From Clostridiales bacterium (GTDB taxonomy: Bacteria > Bacillota > Clostridia > Oscillospirales > Oscillospiraceae): 63,523 bases of DNA. The position numbers were made by a program, and so were the translations under genes. The notes under the pieces were generated by a model. It did no database searches and had not been told where the DNA came from. It saw only the letters and a program-made list of their open reading frames with translations. The stretch is taken from the NCBI GenBank assembly GCA_019418625.1, contig DYBL01000082.1:1-63523 (forward strand), read 5' to 3'. Below, one piece after another: positions 9,911 through 17,252 of the stretch (its first letter is position 1; every line of letters starts with the position of its first letter).

Positions 9911-10199
9911 TCGAAATTTGCGCTGCTGGCGTCCTTGCGATCCGCCGGGTGCCTATTTCACCATCTTTATCTGGGTTCAATTACATATTGAAAGCCTTTT
10001 TAATGCTGTTTGAACGCAAAGGGAGGAAATCTGGATAGCCCGCTGTAACAGCGGGCTAAACGTAACAATGATGCACTTACCGCACGGTTGAGTTGGAAAA
10101 TTTGCTGATCATATTCTATGGAGGCATTTTCGGATCAGTTGGTCCAGCAAGTGTTGCTGACCAGTTTAAAAGAAAAAACAAAAAATTTCAGAGAATCAC
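9911..10199. other. Intergenic stretch upstream of the tRNA genes
   Basis: No gene seen. It holds a perfect hairpin TAGCCCGCTGT-A-ACAGCGGGCTA (10036-10058) without a T-run, and a second imperfect stem-loop (GGTCCAGCAA...TTGCTGACC, about 10140-10162). The end is A-rich and runs into the tRNA promoter. Confidence 0.6.
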
Positions 10200-10228
10200 T
10201 TGACAAAGCAAAATAAGTCTGGTATAGT
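10200..10228 (+). promoter_or_regulatory. tRNA operon promoter
   Basis: Consensus TTGACA (10200-10205), 17 bp, TATAGT (10223-10228), 27 bp before the first tRNA. Confidence 0.85.
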
Positions 10229-10255
10229 TATCCGTGCCCGTTGAGGCTACGACAT

Positions 10256-10332
10256 GGCGGCATAGCTCAGTTGGCTAGAGCATGCGGTTCATACCCGCAG
10301 TGTCCCCGGTTCAAATCCAGGTGCCGCTACCA
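10256..10332 (+). tRNA. tRNA-Met (CAT), elongator type
   Basis: 77 nt including an encoded CCA. Acceptor GGCGGCA pairs with TGCCGCT (the first pair is G-T), D-arm AGCTCAGTTGGCTAGAGC, anticodon loop TTCATAC between GCGG and CCGC, T-loop GTTCAAATC. The absence of the initiator C1-A72 mismatch argues against fMet. A CAT anticodon can also be an Ile2 tRNA (lysidine-modified), which cannot be excluded by eye. Confidence 0.92.
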
Positions 10333-10334
10333 AT

Positions 10335-10362
10335 CCATGAAGCGCCTTAAGGCGCTTCATGG
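10335..10362. repeat. 28-bp perfect palindrome between tRNA-Met and tRNA-Glu
   Basis: CCATGAAGCGCCTT and its exact complement with no loop bases. No T-run follows. It probably folds in the tRNA precursor as a processing hairpin. Confidence 0.85.
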
Positions 10363-10372
10363 AACCAAACCT

Positions 10373-10447
10373 GGCCCGTTGGTCAAGTGGTTAAGACACG
10401 GCCCTTTCACGGCTGTAACATGGGTTCGAATCCCGTACGGGTCACCA
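10373..10447 (+). tRNA. tRNA-Glu (TTC)
   Basis: 75 nt with encoded CCA. Acceptor GGCCCGT pairs with ACGGGTC, anticodon loop CTTTCAC (anticodon TTC), T-loop GTTCGAATC. Second member of the three-tRNA operon. Confidence 0.93.
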
Positions 10448-10448
10448 T

Positions 10449-10484
10449 CCCATAAGACGCTGTGGCATCGCGGCGTCTTGTGGG
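10449..10484. repeat. Hairpin between tRNA-Glu and tRNA-Val
   Basis: CCCATAAGACGC pairs with GCGTCTTGTGGG (one G-U pair) around a 12-nt loop. It is the second spacer hairpin of the tRNA operon, unrelated in sequence to the first. Confidence 0.75.
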
Positions 10485-10509
10485 TTCCCTAAAAGAGAAT
10501 ATCCGCTAT

Positions 10510-10586
10510 GGAGGCTTAGCTCAGCTGGTTAGAGCGCCTGCTTCACACGCAGGAGGTCACTGGTTCGAGTCCAGTAGTCTCCACCA
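10510..10586 (+). tRNA. tRNA-Val (CAC)
   Basis: 77 nt with encoded CCA. Acceptor GGAGGCT pairs with AGTCTCC, anticodon stem CCTGC/GCAGG enclosing TTCACAC (anticodon CAC), T-loop GTTCGAGTC. Last tRNA of the operon; the accessory cassette with an integrase remnant begins just beyond it, a common arrangement when a tRNA 3' end is an attachment site. Confidence 0.93.
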
Positions 10587-10628
10587 AAAAGTTCCTGATT
10601 TCTTGCGAAATCAGGAACTTTTCTTTTT
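10587..10628 (+). terminator. tRNA operon terminator
   Basis: 16-bp stem AAAAGTTCCTGATTTC / GAAATCAGGAACTTTT with a TTGC loop, then CTTTTT. Confidence 0.92.
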
Positions 10629-10714
10629 ATTTGCCGTGAAAAAGTTTGCTTAAATTTTCTGCTTTTTCTCTGACCAATACACTGACCAATACGGCCAAAG
10701 TAGCCAATAGAATG

Positions 10715-10753
10715 CGGCAGCACCGGGGGGAATTTACCCGCCCGGTACTGCCG
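10715..10753. repeat. Cassette-flanking hairpin, left copy
   Basis: Imperfect hairpin CGGCAGCACCGG...CCGGTACTGCCG with an AATTTA loop region. It is similar to the hairpin at 13943-13981 (shared GGCAGCACCGGG, GGAATTT, TGCC), and ATGGTTACA follows both. Downstream end of the leftward toxin/immunity-like genes; probably a terminator duplicated with a mobile-element end. Confidence 0.65.
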
Positions 10754-10759
10754 TAATGG

Positions 10760-11440
10760 TTACAATCTTTTTGTATAGTCAGAAAAAATCCAGCCTTCCA
10801 TCTCACACGCGTCTGCAAGCGCTTTGGTGAGCTTTTTGATTGGAAAGTCCGGTGCGGTTTGTATCATGAGTACCAAATGTCCCCAATCCACATGCAGGTT
10901 TAGAAGAGCGCTCTTCTCCAGTGTCGAACCTTCATCAAAATGAAGAGGAAACTCTTTTTTCAGAATAAAACAATTCAGATAGACGTCCGCCCGGGGAATC
11001 TCCGTATGGATACACTGATAGAGCGATGTATACAATCCTTTGGGCAGCCGGTCAAAGAGAAAGATATGCCTTTCCCCGTTATCCACCTTCTCTTCTTTGA
11101 ACCAACGGCACTGTTCCAACGCCATTTGGCGCAGTTCTGGAAAGCGCGCCTCCCACAGTGCACAGGTATGTCCGGTATAGTCCGACACGGTCAGAGCCAC
11201 AGGTAGCCCGGCGCTGACCTCTTCCACAGTGCGCTGTACAATCGCATGGAAGGGGCGCAGCGCTTCCTCCTGTTCGGCCGAGGCCGCCAGCGCCCCATAT
11301 CCTCCGGGAAGTCCGTATGATCCCGTCATGCCGGCAGTTGCTTCCTCTGCCCGGAACTCTCCGGGCATCAGCCAAAACTCCCCTAGGCGCAGTTCGTCAA
11401 GCAACCTGTCCGTTCTTTCTTTTCGTTTCCGGAAAACCAT
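10760..11440 (-). CDS. Hypothetical cytosolic protein (possible immunity-type)
   Basis: 226 residues from the ATG at 11440 (MVFRKRKERTDRLLDELRLG), preceded by GGGAG 7 nt upstream; the open frame extends 13 codons further without a ribosome site. No signal peptide or membrane helix. Mixed alpha/beta with a Trp/Phe-rich C-terminal half (LNLHVDWGHLVLMIQTAPDF). No recognised family. It is the last gene of a three-gene leftward cluster starting with a toxin-like gene, a position usual for immunity or accessory proteins; that role is inference from position only. Confidence 0.6.
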   Translation of the reverse strand: MVFRKRKERTDRLLDELRLGEFWLMPGEFRAEEATAGMTGSYGLPGGYGALAASAEQEEALRPFHAIVQRTVEEVSAGLPVALTVSDYTGHTCALWEARFPELRQMALEQCRWFKEEKVDNGERHIFLFDRLPKGLYTSLYQCIHTEIPRADVYLNCFILKKEFPLHFDEGSTLEKSALLNLHVDWGHLVLMIQTAPDFPIKKLTKALADACEMEGWIFSDYTKRL

Positions 11441-11559
11441 AGTTACTCTCCCACATCCGTTTCCTATGCTCAGGAACAATTTAGCCTTCCGAATCGCATG
11501 TATCAGTAATCGCTGCTGTAAAATTTCTTATTGGCAGCCCAGTAAAGTCAACCACCTAT

Positions 11560-12156
11560 TTATTGAAGAGTCAATTGTCTTCCCTCTTTTTCACAGAGTG
11601 TTTTTATCTGGTCGATGCACTTCTGTACACTACCAGGAACTTCAATCAACAAATAGTCATGCAGTTCATGGCAGAATACCCGCACATCAAACGGGCTCTT
11701 CTCCAACTGTGCAAAGTTCGGTTTTGATAGCGCTTGGCAGTACCCATATCCATAGTATCTGTATTGCAGCAGGCTATCTTCCGGAATCAACTGCAGGAGT
11801 TTAGGGTTGTCATATTCTGATACGCTTATAAGTGTGGATGCTGTCCGGCAAATAACGTTTCCTCCCAGGGACTGATACACAGCAGCAAACGGTGCGTGCT
11901 CCAGCGAGTCCTTGAAGGACTCGAGATGTTCCAGAACAAAGGAATACTGAGAAAGGATCTGTGCGCCACATAGGCGCATGAACTGCGGAAACCCAGGGTC
12001 AGAATCCTCATAGCGCGGCTCCATACACAACAACTGGTTGGCCGGATGAGCGGGTTTTTCATGGGAATAGAATCCGCCTATGCGCACAGTAATATCCGTG
12101 CTGATTAGTTCGGTATTCCGGTATATTTGGTTATGATTACCCCGTTTCCATAACAT
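11560..12156 (-). CDS. Hypothetical protein directly after toxin-like gene (possible immunity protein)
   Basis: 198 residues, cytosolic, not recognised. The ATG lies 5 bp after the corrected stop of the toxin-like gene (12162-12164), with GGAG overlapping that gene's last codons, so the two are translationally coupled. Sequence features: ITVRIGGFYSHEKPAHPANQ near the start and DVRVFCHELHDYLLIEVPGS near the end. Immediate downstream position, small size and lack of export signal fit an immunity protein for the upstream gene. No homology was recognised. Confidence 0.6.
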   Translation of the reverse strand: MLWKRGNHNQIYRNTELISTDITVRIGGFYSHEKPAHPANQLLCMEPRYEDSDPGFPQFMRLCGAQILSQYSFVLEHLESFKDSLEHAPFAAVYQSLGGNVICRTASTLISVSEYDNPKLLQLIPEDSLLQYRYYGYGYCQALSKPNFAQLEKSPFDVRVFCHELHDYLLIEVPGSVQKCIDQIKTLCEKEGRQLTLQ

Positions 12157-12161
12157 TTACA

Positions 12162-13486
12162 TCACTCCATTGCAGTAATGTCAACAACCCATCTGCCAAG
12201 TGCATTACCGCCGTAGGACCCTGCAATACCGAGTACAAGACCACCAACAGCACCGCCGATTGCCGTTCCCACGCCAGGCATAATCGCTGTTCCTATTGCA
12301 GCACCTGCAGCAGCGCCGCCCTTTGCTCCCAGCGCGCCCAGTCCCCAACTTCCACCAATTCCAGCAACTACTGAATATGTTTTCTTTCCAATTTTCCGAT
12401 CTGCGTCATTTCTACCGTCTGGTACAGCTCCAATGCATCCAATGCAGCCCCAGTAACCAAAAGGACCTTTCCGGCAACACGGACTTTCTTAGCGACTCCA
12501 TCAAAATCTTTCAGAACACGATAAGCATCGTCAGATATCTGGGTATGGTTCCATGCATTTAGATTTGCACGCTGAAATTCAGATGGATTGTACTTTCCGC
12601 TTTTGATGCTTCGTCCCTCAACCGTATTGATATGCGGATAATTGAAACTACCATGCGGTTTATCTGCTCGGAAAACAATGATCCCCTTATTCTGATTTGC
12701 ACTTCTTTTAGAAAAATCCCAGAGTGCGGATATACCCAATCCTGAAATTTTTGCCGATGTAATTCCTGTAAGAGAGCTTTGGAGCGGATCGACCCATGTA
12801 AGGGTTGGAACAGAGCCATGTAACAGTTGCTGCATAAAATCTGCAACTGCTTTTTCTGTCTTCTCCCCGTAAACTCCGTCCTCCAGCAGCCGCCCACCTA
12901 AATTCAATTCGTTGAATCTTTGCTGTAACTGGCGGATTTTTGCTGCATCGCCACCCACAAACCATGCCAGCCGCTCGATCATGCTGTCGGAAATACCTGT
13001 GCTGATCCCGCAGTGTTCCAGTTCGCTAACAGCGGCACGCAGGTTACGGGCTGTATCGTCTGTGACATAGTTGTTCTCTCGTTCGTTTTGCGATAAATCC
13101 CGCTGTAATTGGCGCGCGATATCTTCCAAGGAGTCCTTTATGCCTCCATCGTAGTCATCGCTGTATATGGCAGGAAGATCCTGCAAAAGGACCTTCCGTT
13201 CCACATAGTTCAGATATTCTCTGCTGCCAATGGAATACCCACAACGCCCCCGCAGATCTGCCGATTCATTGTTGCTACGGTATGTGTTCAGTACATCCCG
13301 TAAGAATTCTTTATCCTTTCCCTGTGAAATATCCTGGAGAAATGCAGTCTTTCTTGCATCGCTCCCTGCCGCAAAGGAAATACTCCAATCCACAGCCTTT
13401 TGAAGCAAATCAAGGCACTCACTGGCAAAGAAGTCTAAACAGTTCTTAATTTTTTTGAATTGCGGTTTGGACAGCCCGATCGTCAC
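12162..13486 (-). pseudogene. Toxin-like gene with peptidoglycan-binding domain and glycine-zipper tail, frameshifted
   Basis: The first frame gives 372 residues: a helical region, a PG_binding_1-like domain at about residues 175-215 (LQQRFNELNLGGRLLEDGVY), then FRADKPHGSFNYPHINTVEG and a segment ending KVLLVTGAALDALELYQTVE. It stops at 12368, but a second frame continues the protein sensibly (NDADRKIGKKTYSVVAGIGG, then many Gly/Ala residues, ending GRWVVDITAME). Restoring one A in the AAA run at 12409-12411 joins the two. Family knowledge: similar HINT-like/Gly-zipper C-termini occur in exported polymorphic toxins. A natural one-base deletion or a sequencing error are both possible. Confidence 0.6.
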
Positions 13487-13847
13487 GCAAAGAACTGCCT
13501 GGGAGATAAAAAGAGGATAGATTCAGGATTCCTATGCAGTCACTGCTATGGCTGCAAAAACTGCCGGACATCCTGCATACATCATATAGCGATTGTACCT
13601 GCTTGGCAAGTGTGCTCCTTCGATCAGAGGATATATTGCGAATGACGTTTATGTGTTCCTGCAAGTCGTCGTAGATCTCTTCCACTGCGGCGCCAGCACG
13701 GTTCCCCACCTCCCGTAATGTTTCGTGGTAATTCGTTTCTGACGGTCTTTGCATCAGCGTGCCAAAAAAAGTGGCGCGGTTTACGCGGTTCCAATAGTCA
13801 CTGCTCCCCAAAACAGCACCGTTTTCACCAGTTGCTTCCTTGCTCAT
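13446..13847 (-). pseudogene. N-terminal fragment of the toxin-like gene
   Basis: 134 residues from the ATG at 13847 (MSKEATGENGAVLGSSDYWN), AAGGGA upstream. The frame ends with an overlap into the 13486 frame. In the +1 frame, hydrophobic sequence runs YAGCPAVFAAIAVTA, then two stop codons, then LFISQAVLCVTIGLS, which leads straight into the downstream reading frame. This suggests one original gene interrupted by a frameshift near 13590 and two nonsense codons at about 13525-13540. Alternatively it is a separate small gene overlapping the next by 41 bp. Confidence 0.45.
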
Positions 13848-13942
13848 AGGTTTCCCTTCTGAAAGTTTTCTCAAATGCAGGCCTCCGTATGAAGAAAATT
13901 GCATGTTTCTGTGCAACAAACTGACAGAATTTTTACCAGAAA

Positions 13943-13981
13943 GGCAGCACCGGGCAGGAATTTCCCAGCCCAGTGCTGCCT
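13943..13981. repeat. Cassette-flanking hairpin, right copy
   Basis: GGCAGCACCGGGC...GCCCAGTGCTGCC enclosing AGGAATTTCCCA. Related to the hairpin at 10715-10753. It lies just beyond the integrase stop codon, so it is probably the integrase terminator (CCTTT follows on the minus strand). Confidence 0.7.
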
Positions 13982-13998
13982 TATGTTTATTTTGATGG

Positions 13999-14189
13999 TT
14001 ACATCGCCTTTCCAATTACATCGCCCATCGTATCCGCTGCCTCCCGCATCATATCCGGCGTGGCGTGGGTATAAGTACTGAGGGTGAACCCTGCCGAGTA
14101 GTGTCCCAGGGTGCTGGACAGGGTCTTCACGTCCACCCCATTCTTCAGGGACAGCGTTGCGAAGGTATGCCGGAGATCGTGGAATCTGA
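13999..14189 (-). pseudogene. Tyrosine recombinase (phage/ICE integrase), C-terminal remnant
   Basis: 63 codons of an integrase C-terminus. The catalytic HxxR box is present (RFHDLRHTFATLSLKNGVDV), then the LGHYSAGFTLSTYTHATPDM segment with the second histidine and the nucleophilic tyrosine, ending MGDVIGKAM. The rest of the gene (at least 300 residues) is missing: homology stops at about 14189, where truncated moeA sequence begins on the other strand. It must be inactive. Marks a deletion or chimeric junction at the edge of an excised or decayed element. Confidence 0.85.
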
Positions 14190-14783
14190 TATGACTCCAA
14201 TTCCGCGTATCTGACGGCCCGGCTGCGCCAGCTGGGCGTGTTGATCACAAAGACCTGCGCCGTGGATGACACCCTGGGGGATATCGTATCGGCACTGGAA
14301 AGCTGCGGGGACTGTGATCTGATCCTCACAACGGGCGGTGTCTCTGTGGGGCAGAAAGATCTGCTGGAAGCGGCAGTGTGCGCCTTTGGCGCAGAAGTGG
14401 TTTTTCACGGCATCGCCATAAAGCCCGGTATGCCCACGCTGCTGGCCAAGCGCGGAAAGACTTTGATCCTGGGCCTTTCCGGCAATCCTTTTTCCGCTGC
14501 GGTCCCGTTTGAATTGCTGCTGCGGCCTGTGCTTGCCAAGATGACGCGCGATCCTGATCTGGTGCCGCGGGAGAGGTGGGGGACCGCAGCCAACCGCTTT
14601 CCAAAACCCAGTCCGGTCCGCCGCTTTCTCCGGGCCCGCTGCGATGGCGGGACGGTGTCCATGCCCACGGCGCAGTCCAACGGCCAGATGCGCAGCATGA
14701 TCGGCTGCAACTGCCTGGTGGATATTCCGGCCGGAAGCGGCGTGATCCGCCCGGGGGACCGGGTGCGGCTCCATCTGCTGTGA
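14190..14783 (+). pseudogene. moeA: Molybdopterin molybdenumtransferase MoeA, 5'-truncated
   Basis: Homology begins abruptly at YDSNSAYLTARLRQLG, the conserved start of the MoeA molybdopterin-binding domain, directly after a TGA codon. It continues through LILTTGGVSVGQKDLL, VVFHGIAIKPGMP and GLSGNPFSAAVPFEL, into the C-terminal domain IV (MPTAQSNGQMRSMIG ... PGDRVRLHLL). About 175 N-terminal residues (domains I-II) are absent and no ribosome site precedes it. MoeA inserts molybdate into adenylated molybdopterin; this copy cannot do that alone. An intact copy may exist elsewhere. Confidence 0.9.
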
Positions 14784-14874
14784 ATCAAGGGAACTGCCGG
14801 CCCTGGGGCCGGGGGCTTTCCGCGCGTTACCGGCCTTGGACGAAAGCTTGCCGGAAATCTCTGATTTTGTCTGT

Positions 14875-14917
14875 AAAAAAGCCATGGGGGCACATTTGTG
14901 CCCCCATGGCTTTTTTT
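14875..14917. terminator. Bidirectional terminator
   Basis: 19-bp stem AAAAAGCCATGGGGGCACA with its complement, short T loop, A-run and T-run flanks. Separates moeA' from the leftward operon ending at 14918. Confidence 0.92.
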
Positions 14918-16291
14918 CTACTGCGTTTCTACAACTGCCGAGACCCGTGCTTCTCCGGTGGAAGTAGGCTGATCCACCCAGATGACATTTTCCCCGGGAG
15001 CCAAGACCGCCGTCAGCGTTCCCATGGAGTCATTGCCGGAGGATCCGTCCTTATCAAGGACCTCGATTTTTACTTCCGAATTATCCTGCCGGGAGAAATA
15101 GATCGTATTGAATGGTTCGGAATAGGCATTGCCGTCGCCGAACTCGGATTGATGCTGGCCCCAGAACACCTCTCTTTTTACATCCTTTGGAGACTGATTG
15201 TCCTTCCAGTGGTGTTCATCGATGTAGATCAGCCCATCTACGGAGATTTCCATAAAAATGTCGCTCTCATCGTTGAAGCTATCCTTGTTGGCGCAGCTCA
15301 TGATGTCCGTTACCGTGATCTTGTGGGTATAGTAAGGATTAAAGAGATAGGTGTGGGAAAACTCTCCCAGGCCGTTGAGGTGGACGTCAACGAAAAATGC
15401 GGGATCAGACCAATACACGCCCTCATACAGCGGACCGTCGTCAGGGTCATCCTTGATCCAGGGCAGTGTACAGGAGCTGTCGGTGTGGGTATCGCCATGG
15501 AAGTGGCCCCAATCGTTGTAGGTATGCCCGGCTCCGCCTACATCGTATCTCCGGTTCCACAATTCGTCCATGGAGATCAGCTTGTAATCATATTCATTGA
15601 CATAGCTGCCGGAAAAATCCGCCGGCATAACGGCCTGTCCGCTTACAAACCGGAAAACGATCCCGTCTCCGCCGTTGGCACCGGCACCGTCATATGCACG
15701 CACGCCGTGGCCGGCATCACTGCCGATGCCATTGGCGGACAAATATACCGTGGGTCTGTGGCCGTCCAAAAGGATGCCGCCGTCGATATCGTCGGAACCG
15801 TCCGAAAGACTGCTGTCGTTGCTGTACTGATACCAATGATTGTGGGCCTGGGTCTCCATCAGCTGCAGCGTGCCGAATTCCGACGCATCCTTGCGGATCA
15901 CCAGGATACAGCCCTCCAAATCATTTTCGTGTTTTTCCAGGCTGATCGGGCCATCATCTCGGGGATAATAGAAATCATATTCGATAAAGTAGTGCGTCAG
16001 CGTTTCCCGAACGGAGAAATACGCCGAAGGCACCTGGGGATAATTCTCCAGGTTCTCCCAATTGTTGTCACCCCGCCAGTCGCCGTCGTAGTTGAATGCG
16101 GTCGGGATGTCCGCGCGGGTCAAATAGGTGTCGTTTACATCCTGGTAGATCGTGGGGGCCCAGTGCTCCGCCAGATCACGGTACGCCTCGGAGGGCATTT
16201 ATGTCGGGATCTCCGTGCTCACAGCAGCTGCGGATATGGAACACATCATGCATAGAAGGAGCGCAAGCGCCAAACAGCATACACGTTTCAT
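14918..16291 (-). pseudogene. Secreted protein of unknown function with in-frame stop after the signal peptide
   Basis: An ATG at 16291 with AGGTGAGG upstream opens a classic signal peptide (MKRVCCLALALLLCMMCSIS, then AAA). Codon 31 is TAA (16199-16201), and the same frame continues at once with ATG for 426 residues (MPSEAYRDLAEHWAPTIYQD ... VSAVVETQ). The mature part is acidic, Trp/Tyr/Asp-rich and resembles a bacterial family of secreted proteins with HENDLEG and HTDSSCTLPW-like segments, function unknown. One nonsense change uncouples export from the mature protein; TAAATG could allow reinitiation, giving a cytosolic product. Last gene of the ABC importer operon. Confidence 0.7.
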
Positions 16292-16322
16292 GGGACCATC
16301 CTCACCTTTCTCCGGAGTTCGT

Positions 16323-17252
16323 TCAGGTTTCTGCCGAGAAGTGCACACAGGTGTGTGCCGGGGAAGAAATCGTTCCTTTTTTTACCGCGTCCGTAATATG
16401 CAGTTGACAGCCTCGGGCCAGCACCGCCTCCAATGCGCTGCAGGAAGGACAGTCATCCGTTCGGGTATTGGATACCGAGATGACCACGTGCTGGGGGGAG
16501 AGCATTTCCAGAAGCTTTGGCGTGATGGAGTCCCGATGGCCGTGATGGGGCAGCTTCATAATGGTGCAGGGGGAGAGGTCGTGCTTTTCCCAACAGGCTG
16601 CATAAACATCTCCCGGCAGCTCAACGGAGGTGCTCCCGCAGACAAGGCGCATACGGATGCTGGTGTTGTTGATGAAGCCATCCAGTTCATCCAGCTGCGT
16701 GCCGTCGGCGGCACCATCCAGCACGTTCTGCCAGATTTCCCACTGCCGCCGGAACAGCGCCCGGTCTTCCAGATAGACCTCCGCCCGGAGGGAGGAGGTC
16801 AGCTCCACCGGCGCAAGCGTGTGCTCGATGAGCCGGAAGACGGTATCCTGCGCTTCCATGACTTTCAGGGCCGACAGGTAAATGTTCAGGGATTCCAGCA
16901 GGCACCGTGCACCGGCGGAGAATTGCTTTTCCACCGGGACCTGGCTGCCCCAGTATGCCCGCCCCGGCAGATAGCTGCACCAAAATTCCTTGACACGGAC
17001 CGTTTGCAGCAGCTGCGTCAGTCCTCCGCTGTGGTCCCGGTGGAGATGGGTCAGCACCAGCAGGTCCAGGGTATGGATCCCCTCCTGGCGCAGGAAGTCT
17101 GCCGCGGTGATCCGCCTGGAGCCCGGACCAATGTCACCAACGGTCACATCTCCGCAGTCTACCAGCATGGAAAAGGCGGCGTCTGTATCTCTGACAAGAA
17201 TGGCGTCTCCGTAGCCTACGTTGATAAAATCAACCAGCAGCATCCATACCAC
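16323..17252 (-). CDS. Metallo-beta-lactamase-fold hydrolase (ComEC/Rec2 C-terminal-like)
   Basis: 309 residues from a GTG at 17252 that overlaps the ABC ATPase gene by about 22 bp; an in-frame ATG at 17243 is an alternative start. The metal motif HLHRDH is at about residues 69-74 (LDLLVLTHLHRDHSGG), with further ligands in LVDCGDV and KLPHHGHRDS. The architecture matches the soluble MBL domain of ComEC and related phosphodiesterase-like hydrolases; no membrane helices. Cotranscription with a phosphate/iron-type importer suggests processing of an imported or secreted ligand, but the substrate is unknown. Confidence 0.85.
   Translation of the reverse strand: MVWMLLVDFINVGYGDAILVRDTDAAFSMLVDCGDVTVGDIGPGSRRITAADFLRQEGIHTLDLLVLTHLHRDHSGGLTQLLQTVRVKEFWCSYLPGRAYWGSQVPVEKQFSAGARCLLESLNIYLSALKVMEAQDTVFRLIEHTLAPVELTSSLRAEVYLEDRALFRRQWEIWQNVLDGAADGTQLDELDGFINNTSIRMRLVCGSTSVELPGDVYAACWEKHDLSPCTIMKLPHHGHRDSITPKLLEMLSPQHVVISVSNTRTDDCPSCSALEAVLARGCQLHITDAVKKGTISSPAHTCVHFSAET

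Noticed and set aside
10529..10723. A short minus-strand open frame running through tRNA-Val
   Set aside because: It translates the tRNA and its terminator; a common artefact.
14405..14893. Long frames antisense to the truncated moeA
   Set aside because: Plus-strand homology to MoeA is unambiguous; the antisense frames show no family pattern.
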